DNA from: Bin87 sp965116565
GTDB lineage: Bacteria; Chloroflexota; Dehalococcoidia; Lucifugimonadales; UBA3495
Assembly: GCA_965116565.1 (NCBI GenBank)
Contig: OZ220699.1
Span: 806,001-870,000 of the forward strand
DNA: 64,000 nucleotides
Direction: 5' to 3'
Below the pieces are notes generated by a model that saw only the letters and a program-made list of their open reading frames with translations, did not search any database and was not told the DNA's origin. This document shows positions 8,486 to 17,100 of this stretch, in pieces. The first letter of the stretch is position 1, and every line of letters starts with the position of its first letter. A program made the position numbers and the translations under genes.

Positions 8486-9703
8486 ATGAGTTCCAATTCC
8501 GGCCAGAAGATCCTGTGCGTTCTCTACGACGATCCGGTGGCGGGCTTCCCGCCTGACTATGCGCGCCAGAGCATACCCACATTGAGCCAGTATCCGGACG
8601 GACAGGCGTTGCCCTCACCGTCGGGTCTGGACTTTACGCCTGGGCATCTGCTGGGATCGGTATCGGGCGGACTGGGGCTCGAACCGTTTCTGAAGTCCCG
8701 CGGCCATGAATTTATAGTGACGTCAGACAAGGACGGGCCCGACTCCGTGTTCGAACGAGAGTTGGCCGATGCCGCCGTTGTCATCTCGCAGCCCTTCTGG
8801 CCGGCGTACCTGACGGCGGAGCGCATCGAGAAGGCGCCCAATTTGAAGATGGCAATCACCGCCGGCATCGGGTCGGACCACGTTGACCTCCAGGCTGCCA
8901 TCAACCGAGGGATTACGGTGGCCGAGGTGACCTGGTGCAACAGCATCAGCGTGGCCGAGCATGCGGTGATGCAAATGCTGGCCCTGGTGCGGGACTACAT
9001 TCCGCAGTACGGATGGGTGGTGCGCGGTGGCTGGAACATCGCCGACGCTGCCTCGCGTTCATACGACATCGAGGGGATGGACGTGGGCGTCGTGGCGGCC
9101 GGACGCATCGGCCTCGCGGTACTGAAGCGAATGAAGCCGTTCGACGTGAACCTGCACTACACGGACCGTCACCGACTGCCCGCCGACGTGGAGGCGGAGT
9201 TGGGCGCGACATTCCACCCGACCGTCGAGTCGCTGGTCAGCGTGTGCGACGTGGTCAGCATCCACTGTCCGCTGCACCCCGAAACAGAGGACATGTTCAA
9301 CGACGAACTCATCGGCAGGATGAAGCGTGGGTCCTACATCGTGAATACCGCGCGGGGCAAGATTTGCAATCAGGATGCAATTGTGCGCGCGCTGGAGAGC
9401 GGCCAACTGGCCGGCTACGCCGGCGACGTATGGTTCCCGCAACCGGCGCCCAACGACCATCCCTGGCGGTCCATGCCCAATCACGCGATGACGCCGCACA
9501 CGTCCGGCACGTCGCTTTCAGCCCAGGCGCGCTATGCCGCAGGCGTGCGCGAGATCCTGGAATGCTGGTTCGATGGGCGTCCCATCCGCGATGAGTACCT
9601 GATCGTGCAGGGCGGCGCGTTGGCCGGCACGGGCGCACATTCCTACAGCGAGGGCGACGCCACGGTAGGGTCGGAGGAAGCGGCGCGTTTTACGGCTCGC
9701 TGA
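8486..9703 (+). CDS. fdh: NAD-dependent formate dehydrogenase (metal-free)
   Basis: 405 aa from ATG 8486, with GGGAGG seven bases upstream. Oxidises formate to CO2 with reduction of NAD+, in the cytoplasm. It belongs to the D-2-hydroxyacid dehydrogenase family and matches the Pseudomonas sp. 101 type almost along its length. Asn152 (WCNSISVAEH), Arg290 (NTARGK), Gln319 and His338 (MTPHTSGTS) correspond to the known Asn146, Arg284, Gln313 and His332. The Rossmann motif AAGRIG is at 204-209. Asp227 (YTDRHRLP) marks NAD rather than NADP preference. The specific FPQPAPNDHPWR and YLIVQGGALAGTGAHSYS segments make another 2-hydroxyacid dehydrogenase unlikely. It provides NADH from formate, and with transhydrogenase (33066-34469) also NADPH. 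Confidence 0.96.
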   Translation: MSSNSGQKILCVLYDDPVAGFPPDYARQSIPTLSQYPDGQALPSPSGLDFTPGHLLGSVSGGLGLEPFLKSRGHEFIVTSDKDGPDSVFERELADAAVVISQPFWPAYLTAERIEKAPNLKMAITAGIGSDHVDLQAAINRGITVAEVTWCNSISVAEHAVMQMLALVRDYIPQYGWVVRGGWNIADAASRSYDIEGMDVGVVAAGRIGLAVLKRMKPFDVNLHYTDRHRLPADVEAELGATFHPTVESLVSVCDVVSIHCPLHPETEDMFNDELIGRMKRGSYIVNTARGKICNQDAIVRALESGQLAGYAGDVWFPQPAPNDHPWRSMPNHAMTPHTSGTSLSAQARYAAGVREILECWFDGRPIRDEYLIVQGGALAGTGAHSYSEGDATVGSEEAARFTAR

Positions 9704-9769
9704 GGTACCACAAACGATATTGGGGTTCAGTGGGACTCGATACGGCGTCGCGTACACCACGCGGCGCCG

Positions 9770-10102
9770 TTACTCGTCTGTCCAGCCGGAGATTGCGCAG
9801 CCTGGCTCGGGTTTGCGGGGGAATTCCCGGCAGACGCGAGGGCGTTCGTCGTAGATGCGGCAAGCGGAGGTCTTCCGGTCCAGCATGGGGCATGCCTCTC
9901 CCGGTTGGTCCAGGAACAGCACGTTGCCGCCGCCGTCGTCGGTTCGGGAGATGGTAACCGTGCCGTCCAGACGATCGGCGGCGCGGTAAAACGCGCCAAC
10001 CTCGTCGGGCTGCAGCCGCAGGATAATGGGACCGCGGCAACACATGGCGCGGCACTCGTCCATGCAGATGCGACTGGCTTCGGCCGGCGTCAGGTCCAGC
10101 AT
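9770..10102 (-). CDS. YkgJ-type cysteine cluster protein
   Basis: 110 aa from ATG 10102. Cysteines lie in the pattern CMDECRAMCCRGP near the N-terminus, then CPML, CRIYDERPRVCREFP and a final C. This is the CxxxCxxCC plus C-x-IYxxRPxxCRxFP arrangement of the YkgJ family (UPF0153), thought to bind zinc or an iron-sulfur cluster. The biochemical role is unknown. The start lies four bases after the stop of the DUF2277 gene, so expression is probably coupled. Confidence 0.82.
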   Translation of the reverse strand: MLDLTPAEASRICMDECRAMCCRGPIILRLQPDEVGAFYRAADRLDGTVTISRTDDGGGNVLFLDQPGEACPMLDRKTSACRIYDERPRVCREFPRKPEPGCAISGWTDE

Positions 10103-10106
10103 GGGG

Positions 10107-10316
10107 TCAGCGCGACGCGGGGGTTTGGAGCGAGTCCAGCAGGATGCGGGCGGCCCGTGCCACATCATCCACCGCCCGGTCGAAGGCGGGCGTGCTGGCG
10201 CGGGAAGGTGTCCGGTATCCGCTGATCTTGCGGACGAACTGAAGGGCTGCGGCGCGCACCTCGTCGTCGGAGGCGGGCTCGTGGGCGCGGCGGAGAGTTT
10301 TTATGCTACGGCACAT
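10107..10316 (-). CDS. DUF2277 family protein
   Basis: 69 aa from ATG 10316. It matches the DUF2277 pattern along its whole length: MCRSIKTLR start, then DDEVRAAALQFVRKISGYRTPS, and an AFDRAVDDVARAARILLDSL end. The family is a small helical protein common in Actinobacteria and Proteobacteria, with no known function. A frame extension to 10361 is possible but lies outside the family alignment. It is upstream of, and probably co-transcribed with, the YkgJ-type gene. Confidence 0.85.
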   Translation of the reverse strand: MCRSIKTLRRAHEPASDDEVRAAALQFVRKISGYRTPSRASTPAFDRAVDDVARAARILLDSLQTPASR

Positions 10317-10391
10317 GGTGATGATCTTGGAGATAGGTAAACGCCACGAATGGTCTGCCACGAACGGTCCCGCAATTGGCGAGTTCTATTT

Positions 10392-10655
10392 CTATTTTCC
10401 ACTAGAATTCGGCCGTGGTAGTTTCGCAGGTTTTTGTGCGGACGGTAACACCACAGACTCGGCAACTGGCAGATCTCTAGTCAGGGTTTCTAGGTTGGGT
10501 CTGCTCCCCATCCCATGAGGCGGTTGTGCCGGCTGTTGAGCCGAAGGGAGTAGGTTCACTTTCGGTACGGAAAGCCGATCCCAAGACGCCTTGGGTTGAG
10601 TCTCAACGAACGATGGTATGAGATTATAGTTGCTCGGCTTGTTCTTCGTCGTCAT
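10392..10655 (-). CDS. hypothetical Pro/Lys-rich small protein
   Basis: 87 aa, starting at an ATG that overlaps the end of the next gene (10624-10818) by 32 bases. A purine-rich AAAAGAGA stretch lies upstream. The sequence is rich in Pro, Ser and Lys with an internal near-repeat (LLPSAQQPAQPP and VLPSAQKPAKLP), suggesting a disordered protein. No family is recognised. It could be a spurious frame; the overlap and codon use are only moderately persuasive. Confidence 0.4.
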   Translation of the reverse strand: MTTKNKPSNYNLIPSFVETQPKASWDRLSVPKVNLLPSAQQPAQPPHGMGSRPNLETLTRDLPVAESVVLPSAQKPAKLPRPNSSGK

Positions 10656-10818
10656 TCTCTTTTCCGATAGGAAGGCCGTCCTCCCCTTCAGGTGAGTTTG
10701 GGATCGCCTTTGTTTTCGGCGGCTCAGCGGGTTTCAATGAGCTCTTGAACCGTATGGATGTTATCCCGTGGACCAATCCTTCGGGCAACGGCTTGTCGCG
10801 TCGGGGTTTAATCGCCAT
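10624..10818 (-). CDS. hypothetical small protein, basic N-terminus and acidic C-terminus
   Basis: 64 aa from ATG 10818, with AGGAG seven bases upstream. The first half is basic (KPRRDKPLPEG) and the end is acidic (EGEDGLPIGKENDDEEQAEQL). The start codon lies four bases after the stop of the membrane-anchored gene at 10823-11377, so the two are probably an operon. No recognised family; probably disordered. Confidence 0.55.
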   Translation of the reverse strand: MAIKPRRDKPLPEGLVHGITSIRFKSSLKPAEPPKTKAIPNSPEGEDGLPIGKENDDEEQAEQL

Positions 10819-10822
10819 GCTA

Positions 10823-11377
10823 TCACTCCTTACCGATGTCGTGTGGGCCGCGGGCAGTCCAACACATGGGTGGGCCATCACCACGGATGGGGGTATCCAG
10901 TTCTAACAGCACATCAACTGCCTCGATCCAGTCTGGTATAGCCAGGCTCATGCTGATGGTGTTCGATTCGCCCGGTTCCAGGAATATCCGGGGATTCTGC
11001 TGCGACACCCGGTAATTGACGTTCCACGGAAATTCGTATGGAGAATCATCGGCTTGCATATGCGGGGAGTACTCGGCGATTTTGTTTTCGACATCAGCGT
11101 CGGTGTATGGTGACAGCACAAATACTGACCATTCTAGTCCCGTGATTACCGCCGCCACCTTTGACGTGTTAGTCATTACCGCCACTGCACTGAGGGCATT
11201 ATACGACGGACTCGCCGGCCGGCTGGACACGATCAGGTCCGTCCTGATAGCTGGTTCGCGTATTCTGAAAATTTTGAACCTCCACCAGGCCAATCCTAAT
11301 GTTGTAGCCGCGATGATCAATGGCGATGCGTAGAAAATAGCCTGTACGACCGTGATTGCGGTTCCGAGAGTTGTCAT
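10823..11377 (-). CDS. hypothetical membrane-anchored protein
   Basis: 184 aa from ATG 11377 (GGAG upstream); a GTG at 11440 would add 21 residues ahead of the hydrophobic segment. One transmembrane helix at about residues 8-33 (ending in LGLAWWRF) is followed by a basic stretch and a soluble domain of about 145 aa. That domain reads like a beta-sandwich (LTNTSK-like, FLEPGESNTISMSLAIPDW), reminiscent of membrane-tethered domains of unknown function. It heads a run of three small genes. The region is less GC-rich than the surroundings, which could reflect acquisition. Confidence 0.6.
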   Translation of the reverse strand: MTTLGTAITVVQAIFYASPLIIAATTLGLAWWRFKIFRIREPAIRTDLIVSSRPASPSYNALSAVAVMTNTSKVAAVITGLEWSVFVLSPYTDADVENKIAEYSPHMQADDSPYEFPWNVNYRVSQQNPRIFLEPGESNTISMSLAIPDWIEAVDVLLELDTPIRGDGPPMCWTARGPHDIGKE

Positions 11378-11613
11378 GTTCTCCAAAACGTACGTGTAGA
11401 TGAAGTGGTTGGAGGGTACGGACAACAAATCCACTTGCACGATATTGCACGCATTATGCCCGCCCGTTGCCGTTTGCTTGGATGGAACACCTGTACGCTA
11501 AATTGTATCACAGCCGTTGTAGTCCGCCGCCGGCTTGTCGTCCGCTATATGAGTCTGGGTATCCTCCGGTGAACGCTGGAGGAGTGTCGAATGAAACGGA
11601 GTTTGAGTTTGGC

Positions 11614-11793
11614 GTAAAGATTACGGTTATTGGACTGGGATACGTGGGGACGGTGGCTGCCGGTTGTCTTGCGAAGGCTGGCCACGCCGGAAACAGCCTG
11701 AGTGTCGAGCCTGAGCGAGTCCAGGCCGCCGGATGTGCCGGTCAGATCGTGGTTCGGGTACGCGCGGTTCCCCTGTGTATAATCCGGCGATAA
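11614..11793 (+). pseudogene. remnant of a UDP-glucose/GDP-mannose dehydrogenase N-terminus
   Basis: About 24 codons from 11614 read VKITVIGLGYVGTVAAGCLA, the Rossmann start of the UDP-glucose/GDP-mannose dehydrogenase family. Similarity stops after KAGH and the frame ends at 11793; nothing downstream resembles the catalytic or C-terminal domains. A separate ATG at 11591, with GGAGGAG upstream, reads out of frame for eight codons and stops at 11612-11614, as if the original start had been rearranged. Interpreted as a fragment left by deletion or recombination. Confidence 0.6.
11778..11783 (+). promoter_or_regulatory. candidate -10 box (TATAAT) for the CoA-transferase gene
   Basis: A perfect TATAAT at 11778-11783, 72 bases before the ATG at 11855. 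No good -35 hexamer is present at 16-18 bases. The hairpin at 11806-11834 would lie in the leader RNA. Confidence 0.4.
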
Positions 11794-11805
11794 TCAGGTA
11801 ACAAT

Positions 11806-11834
11806 CGCTCTACCGCACGTCGGGCGGTAGAGCG
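11806..11834 (+). promoter_or_regulatory. perfect 11-bp stem hairpin in the leader of the CoA-transferase gene
   Basis: CGCTCTACCGC pairs exactly with GCGGTAGAGCG around a seven-base loop. It sits six bases before the Shine-Dalgarno region (GGAGGGAGA, 11840-11848) and 20 bases before the start codon. No T tract follows. It may be a leader structure, an operator for a dimeric regulator, or the terminator of the decayed upstream gene. Confidence 0.6.
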
Positions 11835-11854
11835 CCAGCGGGAGGGAGACAAGC

Positions 11855-13096
11855 ATGCAGCCCCTATCGGATTTGAGGGTTCTGGCCGTTACGGTGTTTC
11901 TGGCCGGACCATTCCTGAGCATGACGCTGGCCCGGCTGGGCGCCGAGGTGATCAAGGTGGAGATACCCGGCCGGGGAGATCCGGTGCGCGGCAACGGTCC
12001 ATTTGCCGGCCCCGATGGGATCCAGGCAGAGCAGATCTCGGAGCAATACATCGCCACCCGGTTCCTCAAGCGCAGTCAAGGAGTGAAGAGCGTCACCCTT
12101 GACCTGAAAAACCCCAGCGGTCGCGAATTGTTCCTCGAGATGGCGCGGCAGTCGGATATTGTGCTGGAGAACCTCGCTCCAGGCTCGATGACGCGGCTCG
12201 GCCTGGGCTACGAGGACGTGGCGACGGTGAATCCGGGCGTCATTTACGCCAGCATATCGGGTTACGGCCAGACCGGGCCCTATGCCCAGCAGCCGGCTCA
12301 TGACCCACAGATTCAGGGCATGAGCGGCCTGATGGACATCAACGGTGAACCGGATGGGCCGCCGACCCGTGTCGGTTTCTATATTGGCGATCTGGTCACG
12401 CCGATGTTTGCCGCCACCAGCATCCTCGCCGCCCTGCGGGAGAAGGAACGGACCGGCAAGGGAACGTATCTCGACGTGTCGATGATGGACACGCTGACCT
12501 CCCTGATGCTCATGGAAAACCTGGAGGAGGACATGGCCGCCGGCATCCCATTGCGGACGGGCAACAACAGCCGCAGCGGACCCACCGGGCAGTACCACGC
12601 CAGCGACGGAGCAATCATCATCACGGCGGCCAGCGATGACCAGTGGCGTCGCCTGTGCAACGCCATCGGCACGCCTGAGTTGATCGAGGACGAGCGGTTT
12701 GCCCGCTACCAGGTGCGTTCGGAAAATGCGGCGGGCGCACGGGCCGAGGTGCAAAAGAGAATCGGCATGATGACCCGCGCCGAGGCGCTGGAGTGTCTGT
12801 CGGCCGGAGACGTGCCGTGCGCGCCGGTGCGGACGGTGCCGGAAATCCTGGCCGACCCGCACTTCCGAGACCGCGGCGCGCTGCGTCCCATGCGCAATGC
12901 TGCTTTTGGGAACGAACACGGCGACGGTGAGGTGGACGAGGTGGTGGCGGGATTCCCAGTGCTGTTCGACGGAGAGCCGTTGCCCGACGTGCCCGGGGCG
13001 CCGTCGTTGGGGATGCACAACGCAGAGGTGTTGAGGACGTTGTGCGGGGTTGATCCCGCGGAGTTGGAGCGGCTACGAGAGGCCGGAGTTATCTGA
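11855..13096 (+). CDS. CaiB/BaiF (family III) CoA-transferase
   Basis: 413 aa. Transfers CoA between an acyl-CoA and a carboxylic acid through an aspartyl-CoA anhydride. Family features are the N-terminal LAVTVFLAGPFLSMTLARLGAEVIKVE, SVTLDLKNPSGRELF, DIVLENLAPG, the catalytic Asp in AHDPQIQGMSG (about residue 150), and YLDVSMMDTLTSL. Length is typical of formyl-CoA or succinyl-CoA:dicarboxylate transferases. The exact acid is not predictable. A CitE-like lyase follows on the same strand after 128 bases. Together they could activate and cleave a hydroxy-dicarboxylate (citramalate or malate type): CoA-transferase activation followed by retro-Claisen cleavage. That pairing is inference. Confidence 0.93.
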   Translation: MQPLSDLRVLAVTVFLAGPFLSMTLARLGAEVIKVEIPGRGDPVRGNGPFAGPDGIQAEQISEQYIATRFLKRSQGVKSVTLDLKNPSGRELFLEMARQSDIVLENLAPGSMTRLGLGYEDVATVNPGVIYASISGYGQTGPYAQQPAHDPQIQGMSGLMDINGEPDGPPTRVGFYIGDLVTPMFAATSILAALREKERTGKGTYLDVSMMDTLTSLMLMENLEEDMAAGIPLRTGNNSRSGPTGQYHASDGAIIITAASDDQWRRLCNAIGTPELIEDERFARYQVRSENAAGARAEVQKRIGMMTRAEALECLSAGDVPCAPVRTVPEILADPHFRDRGALRPMRNAAFGNEHGDGEVDEVVAGFPVLFDGEPLPDVPGAPSLGMHNAEVLRTLCGVDPAELERLREAGVI

Positions 13097-13224
13097 CTGC
13101 TGTTGCCCCCAATCGGCCAGATATTCTGGTATAAGCCACGTTCGCAATCGTGGCGCAAACCCTGCCCATTTATCATACTGATTCAATTGCCCGATTACGA
13201 AATACTTTTTGAGGAGACCGTCTG

Positions 13225-14124
13225 ATGCCTCGGATTACCACCAAACCACTGCGCTCCGTGATGTTCGTTCCCGGCAACAAGGAAGACTGGATGCGCAAGG
13301 CCCCGCAGTACGGGCCGGACGCGCTGATCCTGGATCTTGAGGACTCGGTGCCGGAATACGATAAGGATGCCGCTCGCCCTCTGGTAGGCAGGATGATCGA
13401 CGAGTTGGCCGAACGGGGGCAGACGCTTTTCGTGCGGGTCAACCGGTTGGAAACCGGGCTGACCGGGTTCGACCTGGAGGCCGTGACCCGGCCGGGCCTA
13501 TACGGCATCCTGCTGCCCAAGGTGGAGTCGCCGGCCGACGTGGTGGAGGCCGACGTGCTGCTGCGCTATTTTGAGCGCAAGGCGGGTATGGAGTTGAACA
13601 CGGTTTGCATCGACCCCGGGCTGGAAACCGCATCGGGCATCCGCATGGCCTACGACATCGCCATGGCCTCAGACCGCGTTTCCCACATGGGAGGCAGCGG
13701 CGGCAAGGGCGGGGACACGGCCCGCAGCGTGGGCTACCGCTGGACACTTGAGGGCGCGGAGACGCTGTACCTGCGGAGCAAGGTGCTCATGGACAGCAGG
13801 GCGGCCGGGATTCAGTGGCCCATCAGCGGCGGCTGGTTCGACATTCGCGACCTGGACGGCCTGCGCTACTGGGCGAACAACCTCAAGGCGCTGGGCTACA
13901 CGGGCATGCACCTGATCCACCCGTCTCACGTGCCCATCGTGAACGAGATATTTACCCCCACTCCCGAAGAGATCGCGTTCTGGCAGGGCCTCCTGGACGC
14001 CATGGAGGAGAGTCGGCGGCAGGGGACCGCAGCCGTCACCTATGCAGGAGACATGGTGGACGTGGCCCACGAGGAAACCGCCAAGGCGATGCTGGAGATG
14101 TGCCGGAGTCTCGGGTTGGTGTGA
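13225..14124 (+). CDS. HpcH/HpaI aldolase-citrate lyase family protein (CitE-like)
   Basis: 299 aa. TIM-barrel of the citrate lyase beta / malyl-CoA lyase superfamily: LRSVMFVPGNKEDWMRKA start, ALILDLEDSVPEYDKDAAR (metal-binding acidic residues), FVRVNRLETG with the CoA/carboxylate-binding Arg, GILLPKVESPADV (Glu metal ligand), and TGMHLIHPSHVPIVNEIFTPTPEEI at the C-terminus. No citrate lyase alpha or gamma subunit is near, so this is a stand-alone CoA-thioester lyase such as citramalyl-CoA or malyl-CoA lyase rather than a citrate lyase component. An extended -10 (TGGTATAAG, 13127-13135) lies upstream, so it may have its own promoter in addition to readthrough from the CoA-transferase. Confidence 0.9.
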   Translation: MPRITTKPLRSVMFVPGNKEDWMRKAPQYGPDALILDLEDSVPEYDKDAARPLVGRMIDELAERGQTLFVRVNRLETGLTGFDLEAVTRPGLYGILLPKVESPADVVEADVLLRYFERKAGMELNTVCIDPGLETASGIRMAYDIAMASDRVSHMGGSGGKGGDTARSVGYRWTLEGAETLYLRSKVLMDSRAAGIQWPISGGWFDIRDLDGLRYWANNLKALGYTGMHLIHPSHVPIVNEIFTPTPEEIAFWQGLLDAMEESRRQGTAAVTYAGDMVDVAHEETAKAMLEMCRSLGLV

Positions 14125-14166
14125 TCGACCGCGGGATCGTTGACGGACGGGAGCAGAGGTTTTGCG

Positions 14167-17100
14167 TCAGCCTCCCTCGCCGGCCCGCAACACTCTCTGG
14201 ACTTCCAACCGGCCGGTAACGTACGCCAGCCAGAACACGGTGACGATGCTGACCACGGCCAGTACCGCATAGGCAAGCGCCAACATCCGCCAGTCGGTCT
14301 CGAAGGTCAACGGCGGAGTCGCGCGTACTCCGCCCTCGGCGACTTCCAGAACGGGCAACAGGGCGGCGCCGATCTGCGCGCCGGCCCAGGTGCCAACTGC
14401 CACGCCCGTGATTACGACGACGGCCAAGTTGAACCAGACGACGGCGTTGAGCTGTCCGCGACTACTCCCCAGTGTGCGCAGGAGGGCAAATTCGGTCTGT
14501 CGCTCTCTGGTGTCGAGCCAGCAGAACAGAGCGATGCCGGACGCGCTGGCGAGGGCGAGGGCCAGGAACATGATGACCAACAAGCCGCCCCATCCGGCGT
14601 TGGCCAGGGGCTGTTGCCCTCTCAGCTCGACCTCTTCCTCGGCGACGATGATTTTGCCGGTGGTCAAGCCCGTGTTCTGGATCACTCCGGTCGTTGTTTC
14701 AACTTCGTGCAAAGCGGCGGGCAAATCTCCAGGCAGGATATCCCGGTCGATCCACAGTTCCCCGGCTCCGCCAAAAATGCGGCGCCCGTGCTGGTTGGAG
14801 TATTTGACGAACTCTCCCAGGTCTGCGATGACGAATGGTTGCTCGCGCGGGTCAACTGTTGGGAAGAAGTCGGTGACTCCATTGATCTGCACGGGGAGTG
14901 CAAACGTGGACATTCCCAGGCTGATGCGATCACCCACCTCGGCGCCGGCAGCCTCCAGGATCTGGGGACTGACCACCACGGGCAACGGCGGCGTAGTTGC
15001 CCCGGGCCGCACGCCGGGCGCGCCGATGCCTCCCGGCGCCCAGCTGAATACCGTCGATCCGGCCGCTCCGTCGCGGGATACGTTTCGACTGGTCTCAAAG
15101 GAGTAGAGACCTGGTCGCACGTAGTCCTCGATTACCGACCAACCGTCCGCAGAGTTGAACGGAGCAATTACGACATCTCCCTGAGGCGTGTGTGCGGTCA
15201 GGTCGTTCAAAAACAGCACGCCGGGTCTGTCGCCGCCCGTGCGGCCCACTATCTGCAGATTTACGATGGTGTGGGGCGGCACGTCTGCGCGTGGGCGCTG
15301 CTCGTCCTCCGTGCGCCTGCCAGTGCGTCCCAGACGCAGTGCGACGTTTCCGTCGAGTTGTTGCCAGTCTCTGCCGGTCACGTCTCCCAACGGTATGTCG
15401 TAGTGGCGGCCGGCGTCGTCGCGCAGGCGCGCCGATACGTTGACCAACCGGTTGGGCAAGCCACCCGTCCGGGCCCACAACGAGAGACTCGTGGTGCCTT
15501 CCGGCAGTGGAATCCCGTCGAGAGCATCGGGATTGGGAGCGAGCATGGTCATCAGGTCCGGCAGCGTATTCCCGTCGCCGAAATCCTCCCGCCACCAAGC
15601 AACCTCGGCCAATCGTTCGGATTCCACGCCGAGCACCGAAACTCGCTGCGAACCGAATCCCTCAGTCAACAGGCTGCCCTCGGTTCGCATGACCTCGGCG
15701 GAATCGGGTACGAGGTCAGAGGCCCCGGTGTAGGCCCGTGGTATTCGCCCAGCGTCGTGCTGGATACGTATGTCGGCTCCGGTTTCATATCGGACGCGAT
15801 CATCCAGACTGCGGTTCAATGTCGCGGAGAACGCGCTGCCGACCACGCCCAAGGCGGTTGCGAGCATGAGCAAGGCTACGAGGCTGCCCGGCGCGATGGG
15901 GTCGCGGGCGATGTGTCGCAGACCCTGCACCAGCCAGCCGGGGCCGACCGGACCGACCGCCCGCGACAGCAAACCCATGGCCATGGGGAAGAACCGCATC
16001 ACCAGCAACCCGAGGGCAATCAGTCCCAAAGCAGGACCCAGCAACAGCGCGAAGTCGATCTCGAGGTCCCTGCCACCCAGGCTGCGGGTCAAGACGGTGC
16101 CCCGGTTGGAGATCTGCCACCAGAGGAACGCTATGACCACCAGGGCAAGCAGGTCCAGATAATACCGGTGGACAAAGGGAGTCTGGGCGGGCCTTGCGCC
16201 GGCTTGCCTGAACTCCACGATGCCCTTGCCGGCGGCGGCCAAGGTCGCCACTGACAATACCAGGACGGCGAGAGCCGCGCCGGCGGCGCCCATGCCGAAC
16301 GCTTGCCACGAGAGCGACACCGGAGCGCCTGAGGATGCCGCGTCAAATACAAGGCCACCCAGCCCCTTGGCCAAGAGTGGAGACACGAGCACTCCCACGA
16401 TGACGGCCGGGACGGCCAGCAGGAATCCCTCCACCAGGGTCAAGATTCCGATCTGGAAGGTAGTAGCACCCCGACTTTTGAGCATGGCGATTTCAGCGGC
16501 GCGGGCGCGGATAACCATGCCGGCGGTGATGGTCAGGTAATAGGCCAGGATGCCGGTGACCAGGAAAACCATCAGGAACAAAGGGATGCGCGCCAACAGC
16601 AAACGTTCTTCGTGGTCCTCGAGGATCCGGACCAAGCCGGTGGATGTGCTGCCATTGGGCAGGTAGTTGGCCACCTCGCGGCGCACCTGTCGCAAAGACA
16701 GTTGAAACTCGTCGACCGTTTTAGCCGGCAGGCCGGTGCGATCGACCTGCAGGAACCATGCGGAACTGGTGTAGATGCCGGGGTAGCGGCGTGCGACCTG
16801 CTGGCGCAGCGCATCTTCGGATACAAACATTGGCACGAGGGTCCAATTGTCATCGTGGTAAGAAAGAAGCTTGTCCCGGCGGTACCAGAACTCCTCGTCC
16901 CGGTCGACCGGTTCAACGACGCCGACGACGACAACCTGTGTCGTCGGCTGTCCCTCGCCTCCGGTGGCGGGCACAATTCCGAATCCTTCCCCCAGAGGGA
17001 TGCCCAGAAACTCGAAGCCGGACGGGTCCACCGCGACCTCGATCACGATGTTGTCGGTGGCCCCCGTGGAATCGTCGTAGCCACCATCGCCGGCGACCCC

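Noticed and set aside
14140..16254. 704-codon open frame on the + strand opposite the FtsX permease
   Set aside because: Antisense shadow of a GC-rich gene. The translation is low-complexity Gln/Arg/Gly-rich with no family pattern, while the minus-strand product has clear transmembrane and FtsX features.
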